From assembly GCA_005503215.1 (NCBI GenBank), contig SCNS01000006.1, positions 62,001 through 126,000 of the forward strand: a stretch of DNA of 64,000 nt, written 5' to 3'. The DNA is from Sphingomonadaceae bacterium 3R27C6. Lineage in GTDB: Bacteria > Pseudomonadota > Alphaproteobacteria > Sphingomonadales > Sphingomonadaceae. Shown here in pieces: positions 51,424 through 60,457 of this stretch (position 1 is the stretch's first letter; each line of letters starts with the position of its first letter). Made by a program: the position numbers and the translations under genes. The notes under the pieces were generated by a model. It was not told where the DNA came from. It ran no database searches and worked only from the letters and a program-made list of their open reading frames with translations.

Positions 51424-51594
51424 CGAGCCCGACGAACTATGTCCCGCTGAGGTCCGGCCATCCTACCCAGTCACGTACATGACGTCTCGTTCGATGCCGG
51501 CCGCCGCGGGAGCGACCTCTTCAAGCCGGCCAGTCAGAGGGTGCATGCTGCTAAGATTTTCGCCACTTGGTCGTGTCCTGCATTGGCGAACCCG

Positions 51595-52119
51595 ATGACC
51601 GCCGCATTTCCGGGCAGTCTGCTCGGGGGTTCGGTTTCGATCCGTCCCCTTGACGTCGAGGACGCCCCGTTTCTCGAAGAAATGCTCTATGAGGCCGTTT
51701 GGGTTGCGCATGGCGATGCTCGACCGCCCCGGACCATCGTTTTGGAGCCTACGCTGCGCCGCTATATTGACGCCTGGGCTTCCCGCGAAGGTGACGTGGG
51801 GTTCTTGGCCTATCGCTCGACGGATGGGCGCTCCCTGGGTGCCGTTTGGCTTAGAAAGCTCCAAGCGCCCGGTGGGTATGGCTACTGGGACGATGAGACG
51901 CCTGAACTCTCAATGGCCGTCTCGCCCGAGGCGCGGGGCCTGGGCATCGGCACTCGACTTCTGACCGCCACGATCTCTGCGGTTGCATGCCTCAACGCCA
52001 TTTCGCTCAGTGTCGCCCCGCAGAATCCAGCAGTTCGCCTCTATGAACGTTCGGGGTTCATCACTGTCGCCTCGCGAGGCGGATCCCTCGTTATGGTGCG
52101 CCACGCTAGCTGTGACTGA
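51595..52119 (+). CDS. GNAT-family N-acetyltransferase
   Basis: 174 aa from ATG 51595. GNAT motif A is clear (ELSMAVSPEARGLGIGTRLL, with the R-x-x-G-x-G/A acetyl-CoA loop in RGLGIGTRL) and motif B follows (LSVAPQNPAVRLYERSGFIT). Substrate not predictable. It stands alone between the thioesterase and the MFS gene. Confidence 0.88.
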   Translation: MTAAFPGSLLGGSVSIRPLDVEDAPFLEEMLYEAVWVAHGDARPPRTIVLEPTLRRYIDAWASREGDVGFLAYRSTDGRSLGAVWLRKLQAPGGYGYWDDETPELSMAVSPEARGLGIGTRLLTATISAVACLNAISLSVAPQNPAVRLYERSGFITVASRGGSLVMVRHASCD

Positions 52120-52400
52120 CGGGAAGCGGCGTGTCGACTTGGCCATCCCTGCGCTCTTCCCGAAACATCGCCGCGCACGATCGGCTATGCGCTGACCGAT
52201 CTGCTGCACGTCGAAGGCTGCCGAGTTGAACTGCAGCGGTGAGGAATCTGAACTGCCGGAGAATTTGCCTCATACGGCAGTCTCCTACCTAAGAAGCGAG
52301 CAGGAATTCGGCCTGATGCTTCCCCTGCCACTCACGGCTTGACAGATACTCTGCCGATCCATTTCCGCCGACATTTGCACGCTGAACGTGCTCAAACCCG

Positions 52401-53615
52401 TCATTGGTATCGACGCCCGATCCGGAAGCCGTGCGCTTTAGATCGCCACGTCAAGATCAGGGAGATAAGGATCAGCGGCAATATGACCAGAGGCAGCCAG
52501 TTTGGTGCGCCATTCTCGATGACGAGTGCGCCCATCAGTCCTCCCGCCGCCACGGCAAGGTTGAAGATCGTGACAAGTATGGATTGAGCGACATCGGCAT
52601 GTTCACCGGCTGTGTCGGCAAGCGCTGTTTGCAGCAAGGTCGGTGCGCCCCCGAAGGTCAGCCCCCAGGCGGTAACGCCAGCCAGCACCAGTGCTGCGGA
52701 GTGGTGCGGTATTGCGAGAACAATGGCGGCGGCGGCGAAAATGACAAGGCTGATGAGCGTCGCAACACGTAGGCGGCGATCTACCAGAATACCCGTGCCC
52801 CATATTCCTACGACTGACGATACGCCGAAGACGAGCAAGATGAGGTCAACGCGTAAATCGGTCTTGGTCGCACCAAGGAATGGCGCGACGTAAGTGTAGA
52901 GAATGTTGTGGGCCAAGATCCATGCGAACAGCACCAAAAGGATCGGCCGAACACCGGGGATCAGGAATACCTGGCGCACCGGGAGACGTTGGTGCCGCTC
53001 CTGACCGGGAAAATCAGGGATGCCGACCCGGACCCATGCCAAAAGTAGAAAGGCAAGCGCCGACATGATCCAGAACACCACCCGCCAGTCGAACAGACCG
53101 CCCAGCCATGAACCAAGCGGCACGCCGAGCGAAAGTGCTATGGGTTGTCCGACGCCAACGATCGCCAGCGCTCGGCCTTGCAGATGTGGCGGAGCAAGCC
53201 GCCGGGCATAACCGGCAACCAAGCCCCACACGACGCCAGCGGACATGCCGGCGACGAACCGCGCGGCGAGCGTCAGGCCGTAATGAACGGAGATCGCCGT
53301 CAGCGTATTGAAGATCAGGAGTCCAGCGATCGCCAGCAGGAAAAGCGGTCGGCGATTCCAACTCCGCGTGACCGCAATGACTGGAATGGCTGCAACCACC
53401 GATCCGAAGGCATAGAGCGTGACGGTCTGGCCAGCCAAGGCCTCCGAAACGCCGAGGCCCCCTCCGATCTGCGGCAGCAGACCGGCCGGCATGTTCTCGG
53501 TCATGATGGCGAGGAAACCCGCCACCGAGAAGGCCAGCAACTGGCCAACCGGAAGACGACCTGGCGTGCTGTCGGAGTCCTGAACACCAACCGCTATCTT
53601 TTCGCAAACTGTCAT
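52401..53615 (-). CDS. MFS transporter (DHA1-type efflux)
   Basis: 404 aa with 12 predicted membrane helices. The loop 2-3 motif is the variant TRSWNRRPLFLLAIAGLLIF, and the drug-efflux-type region ARFVAGMSAGVVWGLVAGYA is present. The stretch GGAPTLLQTALADTAGEHAD resembles DHA1 sugar-efflux/arabinose-efflux permeases. It lies 11 bases after the oxidoreductase gene on the same strand and is regulated with it. A decayed partial homologue is at 62.3 kb. Confidence 0.93.
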   Translation of the reverse strand: MTVCEKIAVGVQDSDSTPGRLPVGQLLAFSVAGFLAIMTENMPAGLLPQIGGGLGVSEALAGQTVTLYAFGSVVAAIPVIAVTRSWNRRPLFLLAIAGLLIFNTLTAISVHYGLTLAARFVAGMSAGVVWGLVAGYARRLAPPHLQGRALAIVGVGQPIALSLGVPLGSWLGGLFDWRVVFWIMSALAFLLLAWVRVGIPDFPGQERHQRLPVRQVFLIPGVRPILLVLFAWILAHNILYTYVAPFLGATKTDLRVDLILLVFGVSSVVGIWGTGILVDRRLRVATLISLVIFAAAAIVLAIPHHSAALVLAGVTAWGLTFGGAPTLLQTALADTAGEHADVAQSILVTIFNLAVAAGGLMGALVIENGAPNWLPLVILPLILISLILTWRSKAHGFRIGRRYQ

Positions 53616-53626
53616 GTCGGCGCTCT

Positions 53627-54493
53627 TCAGGCGAGGAACGAGGCGGCGATATCTTTCTCGCCATGGCCGCTGTCGGCTGCGCGCTGGAAGCGGACGAGAC
53701 CCGCCGCCGCCAAGTCTACGTGGACGCCTGTGCCCGCCAGAGCGTTCACGACGAGACGCGCATCCTTGAGCCCGTTGTTGACGGAGAAACTGGTGCTGAA
53801 GTCCCCCTTGAGGATTGCGGCCGCCTTCCCCTGGAAATATCCGCTGTCGAGAGGACCGCCCGTGATAGCCTCGATCACCAGCGCCGGATCGACGCCGAGT
53901 GCCTTGGCGATAGCGAGGGTTTCTGCCGTGCCGTGGGTCAGTGCGAAGACATAAGCGTTCAGCGCCAGCTTGAGCCGGCTGCTCGCGCCCGGCTTGTCCG
54001 ATATCCAGAGGGTGCGCTGCCCGATGGCTACGAACACCTGTTGGACAATCTCGCGCTGGTCCTCTGGACCCGAGGCGAGGATCACCAGCTTTCCTTGCTC
54101 GGCGGGCTGCCGGGTTCCCTGGATCGGCGCGTCATAGAAGACAAACCCACTTTCCGCCGCGAAGGCTGCGAGGGTGTCGATGGCATCGTTGCCGACCGTG
54201 CTGAGTTGGAGCCAAATAGCGCCCTTGCGCACCCCCGGCAGCGCGGCCGCCACCGCCTCGTTCACAGCCGGGCCGTCCTTCAGCACGGTGATGATGACGT
54301 CGGCGTCGCGAACGGCATCGGCGGGATTGGTCGAAATCTCGATTCCCTCGGCCGCAAGCGGCTGCGTCTTTTCAGGCGTGCGGTTCCAGGCGCGAACACC
54401 GAAACCTTTCCGGGCAAGATTGCGGGCGACAGCCGCGCCGATGAGGCCGGTGCCGAGAACGGCGACCGAATGCGTGGATTTATTCTCTGTCAT
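53627..54493 (-). CDS. NAD(P)-dependent oxidoreductase, 3-hydroxyisobutyrate-dehydrogenase family
   Basis: 288 aa. N-terminal nucleotide-binding motif AVLGTGLIGAAVARNLARKG, then RAWNRTPEKTQPLAAEGIEI, and the C-terminal helical domain with the catalytic lysine region ASSRLKLALNAYVFALTHGT. It acts on beta-hydroxyacids or in related reductive detoxification. Member of the tetR-oxidoreductase-MFS group; a palindromic operator lies between 54524 and 54545, just upstream of its start. Confidence 0.92.
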   Translation of the reverse strand: MTENKSTHSVAVLGTGLIGAAVARNLARKGFGVRAWNRTPEKTQPLAAEGIEISTNPADAVRDADVIITVLKDGPAVNEAVAAALPGVRKGAIWLQLSTVGNDAIDTLAAFAAESGFVFYDAPIQGTRQPAEQGKLVILASGPEDQREIVQQVFVAIGQRTLWISDKPGASSRLKLALNAYVFALTHGTAETLAIAKALGVDPALVIEAITGGPLDSGYFQGKAAAILKGDFSTSFSVNNGLKDARLVVNALAGTGVHVDLAAAGLVRFQRAADSGHGEKDIAASFLA

Positions 54494-54523
54494 AGGAGGC
54501 TCCTTTGGTGAGGCTATTGTTGG

Positions 54524-54545
54524 TTATGGTACGACCGTTCCATAA
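54524..54545. promoter_or_regulatory. Near-palindromic operator upstream of the oxidoreductase-MFS genes
   Basis: TTATGG-T-ACG-AC-CGT-T-CCATAA: a 22-bp element in which all but the central pair and one position are symmetric. It lies between the tetR stop and the oxidoreductase start and resembles a TetR-family operator. A related, less symmetric site precedes tetR. Confidence 0.65.
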
Positions 54546-54558
54546 ATGAGCAAAAAAA

Positions 54559-55149
54559 TTAAACTTGGCGCAGTGCGGCCAAGGTCTGTTCAATGACGGC
54601 AGAAAGCCGGTGGCGATCCTTAACCGTAGCCGTGCGTGTTAGCACGCGCAGCCCTTGCACCGCGTTGAAGACAAAGAGCGCCAGCGTCTCGGCGTCGACA
54701 TCCGCTGAAAACTCTTCGTCATCCTGCCCGCGCCGGATCGTCTCTGCGATGCCGCGCGTCAAGATAGCGAAATTCTGACGAACGAGGTCGGCGACACGCT
54801 GATCGCGCGCCGCCACTTCGATGGCTGTGTTGGTCGCGAGGCATCCCCGCTTTTCCACCGCCCGCAGATCGGCGTTGACCACATCCAGCATCAATTCCCG
54901 AAGCCGCTCAATAGCGGGTCCAGGCTTCCTGAGCTGTTCAACATGGCCCTGCGCTCGCCTGTGGTAACGTAGCAAGGCTTGCTCGAAGAGACCGTCTTTA
55001 TTGGTATAGGCGGCGTAGAGGCTGCCGCGCCCAAGGCCGGTGGCGTCGACGAGGTCTTGCGCCGATGTGCCCTCGTAGCCCTTCCGCCAGAAAATCTCCA
55101 TCACGGCGTCGAGAACGCGGTCCTCGTCGAACTCTCTGGGGCGGGCCAT
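54559..55149 (-). CDS. TetR/AcrR-family transcriptional regulator
   Basis: 196 aa from ATG 55149 (MARPREFDEDRVLDAVMEIF). TetR helix-turn-helix YEGTSAQDLVDATGLGRGSL then YAAYTNKDGLFEQALLRYHR; C-terminal domain of the AcrR_C type (ADVDAETLALFVFNAVQGLR). It is upstream of the oxidoreductase and MFS genes on the same strand, and operator-like sites lie before its own start and before the oxidoreductase, which indicates autorepression and control of the efflux unit. Confidence 0.94.
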   Translation of the reverse strand: MARPREFDEDRVLDAVMEIFWRKGYEGTSAQDLVDATGLGRGSLYAAYTNKDGLFEQALLRYHRRAQGHVEQLRKPGPAIERLRELMLDVVNADLRAVEKRGCLATNTAIEVAARDQRVADLVRQNFAILTRGIAETIRRGQDDEEFSADVDAETLALFVFNAVQGLRVLTRTATVKDRHRLSAVIEQTLAALRQV

Positions 55150-55165
55150 GGTGAACCTAATTCCA

Positions 55166-55187
55166 TTCTTGAACAAACATACCATAA
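55166..55187. promoter_or_regulatory. Related operator site upstream of tetR
   Basis: On the minus strand it begins TTATGGTATG and ends CAAGAA; the first half matches the operator at 54524 and the second half is only partly symmetric. It is 17 bases before the tetR start. Confidence 0.5.
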
Positions 55188-55218
55188 CTCCCCGGCATTC
55201 GATGTCAAGCGTCTCGGA

Positions 55219-55545
55219 TCAGGCTCGACCGGGCCGGGGGCGGAGAATGAGAGCGACGGTGATGGCCGACGAGACGGCCAGTGCGATGACGAAAGCCCAG
55301 ATCGGCGCGATGGCCGGTATTGCGAGCGCGAGTGTGACACAAAAGCCGGCGAGGCTCATCGTGCCAAAGATAGCCGAATGCAGGGTCGCGGCCGCCGTTT
55401 CAGCTCCGAACTGCTCATGGATCGTGATGGACAGCACCGTGTATCCAATCGGAAACGCCAGCAGCAGGCCCGAGACGGTCGCTCCGAGCTGGCCCGCCGC
55501 TGCAGTGACGGCGGCCACGAGCAACCCGGCAAGAATGCCGCGCAA
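55219..55545 (-). CDS. Small integral membrane protein, possibly 5'-truncated
   Basis: 108 aa from TTG 55545, with four hydrophobic segments (ILAGLLVAAVTAAAGQLGAT; VSGLLLAFPIGYTVLSITIH; TMSLAGFCVTLALAIPAIAP; WAFVIALAVSSAITVALILR). The same frame stays open and protein-like back to 55659 (TPLFVRTTTTPARADKFGLL) without ATG or GTG. It may therefore be the remnant of a longer gene rather than a complete one. Family not recognised. Confidence 0.55.
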   Translation of the reverse strand: MRGILAGLLVAAVTAAAGQLGATVSGLLLAFPIGYTVLSITIHEQFGAETAAATLHSAIFGTMSLAGFCVTLALAIPAIAPIWAFVIALAVSSAITVALILRPRPGRA

Positions 55546-55789
55546 AAGAAGTAAACCGAATTTGTCAGCGCGCGCGGGCGTGGTGGTGGTTCGAACGAAT
55601 AGCGGCGTATTTTTCGGTGCGGCTTCGAGGCAGTGGCAACAGCCCTCGACTGCTGGAACTTAGCGGATAAGAATCCGATTCGGCGAGCGGCCAGCGATCC
55701 TCGACCGTTATCCTTCGACGCGGTCTGGTCGAGGTTGGCGCGGACGACTATCGGCTGATAGCGCACACTGTGGCTGTTCCACAGTGCCA

Positions 55790-56779
55790 CTAAACGGGCG
55801 CGGATCGGTCAGCGGTTGGCGGTCGTCCAAAATAACGGCGATAAGAGGCCGAGAATGCGGCGGCATTGGTAAATCCAACTCTGTAGCCCGCCTCGGCGAT
55901 GCCGAGGCCGCACTGAGTGATCAGATGGCGGCCCATCTCTAGACGGCGTTCCCGAACGTAGCCAAACACGGTCGTTCCGAACGCGGCCTTGAAGTTCGTC
56001 TGAAGCGTCATCACGCTGACGCCCAGCCTTCGGGCCAAGTCCAAAATTTTCGGGGGATCCACGAGGTTGCCGTCGAGTATCTGGCGGGCCTGAACGACGC
56101 GGTCGTAGTGTCCCCTGCCGAGTTGCCGCACGAGCCGCTCGTCGTCCTGAAGCATGGCGGCGATTTCGATCGTGAAGCGCAATGCCTGAGATTCCCGGTG
56201 CAGCGCTCGCAGTGCGCCACCATAAGGTTCAGCCAGCGTTCGATCGGCGATCTCGATCAACTTGTGCGTAACCGGAAGCGCCGCGCTGTGAACTCCAGGC
56301 GTGATAAATTGTTCCAGTAGTTCGAGGCCATCACCATCGAAGAACGTGCCGAAGCGCCCGAAAAAATGCGGCTGAAGGGTGACGCCGAAGGCTCGGTTCG
56401 TCTGCCCCTTCCACCAGTCCCGGCTGCAATGGCAGCGCTCGCCATAGCCCACGATTCCTATATGACCCGCTCGCATCGTGATCGGCTTGTGACCCTTCAC
56501 GTGAAGGGCTTCATTCTCGCCCTTCAGGAAAGCAACACAAGCGACAGATCTCTCCACATCGGCCTCCAGCCTCCCATCGGCAGTGTAGGTAATATCGAAG
56601 CCGGAAAGCAACAGACCAGGCTGAACCTCTTCGGCCAGGATCGTGCCAGACATAGAAGGAATGTGCGGGAGCGGCGTGGAAAGATCAATCTGACTGATTC
56701 CGATCGCTCGCTCTGCCGCCTCGCGCACCAAGTCGGAGACTGAAAAATTCCCGGTTATGGAGGGTGGGAGGCTCCTCAT
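55790..56779 (-). CDS. AraC-family regulator (PchR-like, siderophore-responsive)
   Basis: 329 aa. Two helix-turn-helix units at the C-terminus (ILDLARRLGVSVMTLQTNFK; AAFGTTVFGYVRERRLEMGR; then GLGIAEAGYRVGFTNAAAFS, ASYRRYFGRPP). The N-terminal part resembles PchR-type siderophore sensors (GERCHCSRDWWKGQTNRAFG). It is divergent from the siderophore receptor gene across a 274-base intergenic region and probably activates it when the ferric-siderophore is present. Confidence 0.92.
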   Translation of the reverse strand: MRSLPPSITGNFSVSDLVREAAERAIGISQIDLSTPLPHIPSMSGTILAEEVQPGLLLSGFDITYTADGRLEADVERSVACVAFLKGENEALHVKGHKPITMRAGHIGIVGYGERCHCSRDWWKGQTNRAFGVTLQPHFFGRFGTFFDGDGLELLEQFITPGVHSAALPVTHKLIEIADRTLAEPYGGALRALHRESQALRFTIEIAAMLQDDERLVRQLGRGHYDRVVQARQILDGNLVDPPKILDLARRLGVSVMTLQTNFKAAFGTTVFGYVRERRLEMGRHLITQCGLGIAEAGYRVGFTNAAAFSASYRRYFGRPPTADRSAPV

Positions 56780-57053
56780 CTCTTTTTCCTATCTGAACCC
56801 TTGAGGCCATCACGTGCACCACACTGCGATTTCTCGTCGTCGGAGTGAACGAAGATTGTATTTTCACAATGCTTTTTGTGTTTGCGCGAAAGTCTCTTTC
56901 ATAGCGTAGTCCCGCTGCGAACGCTAATGGGAGTTATTCGCAATTAATAGCCGCGGGGCGCCTCGGGGTGGGGGCGATCGGAATTCGCAGCGGACGCTGG
57001 TGGCGAAGCCTGATCCAATCGGCGGCGTCTGCCGGAATAGGGGCCGAAATCAT

Positions 57054-59087
57054 ATGAAGAAAGATTTGTTGTTCGGCGGTGCCGTCGCTTGTGTCGCGCT
57101 CGCGCAGGCTGGCGTGGCGCGCGCGGAAGAAGCACGGGACGAGGTCGACGAGATTATCGTCACGGCGGAGCGGGCCAACCGCACATTGCGCGAGACTGCG
57201 GCCAGCGTCGATGTGACGACGGCGGATGACACCCGGCGGCGCGCCGGCGTTTATTCGACCAACGACCTGCTCGATCGCATTCCTAACATCGTATCGATCG
57301 AACCAGGTAACGACCTGCCCGCCGTGCGCGGCCTCGACGGGACCGGGCCGGGCGGCGGCGCGACCGCCTTCTTCGCCGGCAGCCGGCCGCGGCTGAGCTA
57401 CGCGATCGACGGCCGCACGCTGAGTTTCAACGAGGCGACATTCGCCGACACCAGCCTGTGGGACGTGCAGCAGGTCGAGGTGTTTCGCGGCCCGCAGAGC
57501 ACCTTGCAGGGCCGCAACGCCATAGCAGGCGTCATTGCCGTGAAGACCGTGGAACCCGATTTCGATTGGTCGGGCGCGGCGCGAGCCATCGTCGGCAATC
57601 GCGACGAGGTCCAGCTTTCGGGGGCGGTCGGTGGCCCTATCGGCCAGGATGTCGCCGCATTCCGCGTTACGGCCGACTGGCAGCGAGAGAAGAGCTTCGT
57701 CGACTTCACACCCTATCCGGGCGTCAAGGATCCCGATATCTTTGACAATCTGACCTTGCGGGGCAAGCTGTTGGTGACGCCAACGCCGGGCATTCGGTCG
57801 CTGCTGAGCGTGAGCTATCAGGATGCGCGCGAGCCGCAATCGAACTGGCTCTTCGCGCCGTTCGAAGCCCATATCCCGTCAACCTCGACGCAGCCGGTAT
57901 TCCGGCTACGCACGACTACGGGCATCGCCGATACGACCTTCGACCTCGCCGCCGGTCTGACGTTTCAGCTCTATCTGTCGGCGACGGACTTCCAGGTCGA
58001 TCGCTATGCCGTTGCAGGGACGGGCATCGCGCTTGTCGAAGGCCGAGAATATGTCGCGCAGCCGATCCTGCGCTATCGCAACGGCGGCGGTTCCTTCTCG
58101 GCGATGCTCGGCGCCTACGTGTTCCGCACCCACCAGGACGAGACGATCGATTTCCTGGGCGGCGGGGCCTACCGCGACGAGACCGACACCGCGGCGGTCT
58201 ACGGCGAGGTGACCGTGCGTCCGACGCCCGCGCTCGCGGTTACGCTGGGTGCGCGCTACGAGGAAGAAAAGCGCTACCGCGTGGGCACGACGGGCGATGC
58301 GGCGCTCATGGGGTTCGAGCTCGTCACCGATTTGCGCAAAACATACAAAGAGTTCCTGCCTCGAGCGACAGTCAGCCTCGATATCACCGACGCCGTCACC
58401 GTCGGTATCGTTACCAGCCGGGGGTACAATGCCGGCGGCGCCGGCATAACGCTGGCGCCGCCCTTTCAGAGCTACGCCTATGCGCCCGAATATGTCTGGA
58501 ACGTCGAAGGGTTCACGCGAGCGAAGCTCACGCCGACGCTCTTCCTCACCGCGAACCTGTTCTACAACCGCTACAAGGACATCCAGCTTCCCTATTATTT
58601 CTCGCCCGAATCTACTGTAATTCGCAATGCCGAGCGGGCTACCACCTATGGCGCGGAAGCCGGGCTGTCCTGGCGTCCTTCCCCGAAGAACGAGCTCTAT
58701 GCCAATATCGGCCTGCTCGATACCAAGGTGAACCGCTATGACGACGTGACCGTCGTCGGGAACGCGCTTCCACGCGCGCCCGCCTTCAGTCTGGCAACCG
58801 GATTCAGTGTTTCGCCGGACGATCGCTTTGAGATTGGTGCGGACGTGCGGTACACGGGCAACTATTTCTCAGACTTTCTCAACGATCCCCGGGGGAAGGT
58901 CGGCGGTTACGCGGTAGTCAACGCGCGCGTGGCCTATCAGATGGGTCCCGCGCGCCTGCTCTTCTCCGCCCGCAATCTACTGAACAGCGGTCACCCGGTT
59001 CAGGTCTTCACATCGGACGTGTTCCCGACCTACGGCGTGATCGTCGAGCCGCGCAAGCTGAGCGCTGGCGTCGAATTGCAGTTCTGA
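57054..59087 (+). CDS. TonB-dependent siderophore receptor
   Basis: 677 aa from ATG 57054 (MKKDLLFGGAVACVALAQAG, signal ending at VARAEE). TonB box DEIIVTAERANRTLRETAAS, plug motifs (NDLPAVRGLDGTGPGGGATA, RPRLSYAIDGRTLSFNEATF, DVQQVEVFRGPQSTLQGRNA) and a 22-strand-type barrel ending LSAGVELQF. The compact size and the PepSY-protein and AraC neighbours point to ferric-siderophore uptake rather than the large catabolic receptors elsewhere in the window. Confidence 0.95.
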   Translation: MKKDLLFGGAVACVALAQAGVARAEEARDEVDEIIVTAERANRTLRETAASVDVTTADDTRRRAGVYSTNDLLDRIPNIVSIEPGNDLPAVRGLDGTGPGGGATAFFAGSRPRLSYAIDGRTLSFNEATFADTSLWDVQQVEVFRGPQSTLQGRNAIAGVIAVKTVEPDFDWSGAARAIVGNRDEVQLSGAVGGPIGQDVAAFRVTADWQREKSFVDFTPYPGVKDPDIFDNLTLRGKLLVTPTPGIRSLLSVSYQDAREPQSNWLFAPFEAHIPSTSTQPVFRLRTTTGIADTTFDLAAGLTFQLYLSATDFQVDRYAVAGTGIALVEGREYVAQPILRYRNGGGSFSAMLGAYVFRTHQDETIDFLGGGAYRDETDTAAVYGEVTVRPTPALAVTLGARYEEEKRYRVGTTGDAALMGFELVTDLRKTYKEFLPRATVSLDITDAVTVGIVTSRGYNAGGAGITLAPPFQSYAYAPEYVWNVEGFTRAKLTPTLFLTANLFYNRYKDIQLPYYFSPESTVIRNAERATTYGAEAGLSWRPSPKNELYANIGLLDTKVNRYDDVTVVGNALPRAPAFSLATGFSVSPDDRFEIGADVRYTGNYFSDFLNDPRGKVGGYAVVNARVAYQMGPARLLFSARNLLNSGHPVQVFTSDVFPTYGVIVEPRKLSAGVELQF

Positions 59088-59099
59088 GAGGGAATAGCG

Positions 59100-60251
59100 A
59101 TGGCGCTCTCGCAAACCGGCATCCGGCGATGGTATCTGGTCCACAAGTGGACCAGCCTTATCTGCACGGCGTTTCTGCTGCTCCTGTGCGTCACGGGTCT
59201 TCCGCTTATATTCCACCACGAGATCGAGGAGCTGACTGGCGCGCATAGCTCGATCGAGCAGGTGGCGGGCGGCGGCACCGCTTCGCTCGACACGATGGTC
59301 GAGGACGCGAAGCGCCGCGCGCCGGCCCAGGTGCCGGGCTTCCTGTTCTGGGACTCCGAAAAGCCGCTGGTTGCGGTGGTCACCGCGTCATCGCTGACGG
59401 ACCAGCAGAATATCGTCATCCATTACTATGATGCGCGTAGCGGTGCCCACGTCCCCGCGCCGCCGCACGACGAAGGCGTCATGGCGTTCCTGCTAGACTT
59501 GCACAAGAGCCTGCTAATGGGCCTCCCCGGCACGCTCTTCCTTGGCTTGATCGGACTGATCTTCGCCGTCGCGGTGGTTTCGGGCGTCGTCGTCTACGCG
59601 CCCTTCATGCGCAAGCTCGCCTTCGGTACGGTGCGCAAGGATCGCAGCCCGCGCGTGCGGTCTCTTGACACGCACAACATGGTGGGAATCGTGACCTTGG
59701 GCTGGGTCATGGTGGTGGGCCTGACCGGTCTCATCCTGACCATGGCGACTCCCATCGCGCTCATCTGGCAGATCGACGAGTTGTCCGAGATCTCCGCGCC
59801 CTATGAGGGCAAGCCGCCGCCCACTCGGCTCGCTTCGCTGGATACCGCCGTGGCGGCGGCACGTGCGGCGGCGCCCGGCGGCCAGAAGCTGTCCTCGGTC
59901 GCCTGGCCCGGCACGATGTTTTCGTCCAAACACCACTATATGATCGCTTTCAGCGGAGAGACTCCGCTCACCGAACGGCTGATCCATCCGGCCTTCGTCG
60001 ATGCCGAGACCGGCCGCCTCACCGAAATTCGCGACATGCCTTGGTATGTGAAGGGGCTGTTCCTCTCGGTGCCGCTGCATTTCGGCGACTATGGCGGCAT
60101 GCCGCTCAAGATCATCTGGGCGCTGCTCGACATCGCCGCGATCGTCGTGCTTTGGACCGGGTTGCGGCTGTGGTTCGGGCGCCGGCGTGTGCCGATCGAG
60201 AAGCGAGTCGAGGAACTGCGCGGCGGTGGCGTGCCGGAGCCCGCGGAATGA
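59100..60251 (+). CDS. PepSY-associated transmembrane protein (iron-reduction/uptake accessory)
   Basis: 383 aa. Four membrane helices (LICTAFLLLLCVTGLPLIFH; LFLGLIGLIFAVAVVSGVVV; MVGIVTLGWVMVVGLTGLIL; IIWALLDIAAIVVLWTGLRL) and conserved histidines near membrane ends (LVHKWTSL, FHHEIEEL, DLHKSL, DTHNMVG), with a periplasmic PepSY-like stretch between helices 3 and 4. Such proteins sit beside siderophore receptors and are proposed to reduce ferric-siderophores; here it follows the receptor by 12 bases. Confidence 0.93.
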   Translation: MALSQTGIRRWYLVHKWTSLICTAFLLLLCVTGLPLIFHHEIEELTGAHSSIEQVAGGGTASLDTMVEDAKRRAPAQVPGFLFWDSEKPLVAVVTASSLTDQQNIVIHYYDARSGAHVPAPPHDEGVMAFLLDLHKSLLMGLPGTLFLGLIGLIFAVAVVSGVVVYAPFMRKLAFGTVRKDRSPRVRSLDTHNMVGIVTLGWVMVVGLTGLILTMATPIALIWQIDELSEISAPYEGKPPPTRLASLDTAVAAARAAAPGGQKLSSVAWPGTMFSSKHHYMIAFSGETPLTERLIHPAFVDAETGRLTEIRDMPWYVKGLFLSVPLHFGDYGGMPLKIIWALLDIAAIVVLWTGLRLWFGRRRVPIEKRVEELRGGGVPEPAE

Positions 60252-60457
60252 GCATCAATGGAACTACCAAACGAAAGACCCTCAGCCAGAGCGGGTGGCA
60301 GATCTTCCGCTGGCCGCTCCTAATGGCTTTGGCCAACACCGTCGGGCTGGTGACTGCGCTCGTGGGCGACGGCTTGTACGACCTCATCTCTTGGGCGACG
60401 CTCGCTCTTACCTTGGTTGTAATCGTCGCGGCCTGGCGCGGATGGTCCGCCCGATGA
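60248..60457 (+). CDS. Small two-helix membrane protein
   Basis: 69 aa from ATG 60248, overlapping the PepSY gene stop by 4 bases (ATGA). Two hydrophobic segments (WPLLMALANTVGLVTALVGD; YDLISWATLALTLVVIVAAW) and a basic start (SINGTTKRKTLSQSGWQIFR). Small proteins of this type recur in siderophore receptor-PepSY operons; role unknown. Confidence 0.8.
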   Translation: MSINGTTKRKTLSQSGWQIFRWPLLMALANTVGLVTALVGDGLYDLISWATLALTLVVIVAAWRGWSAR

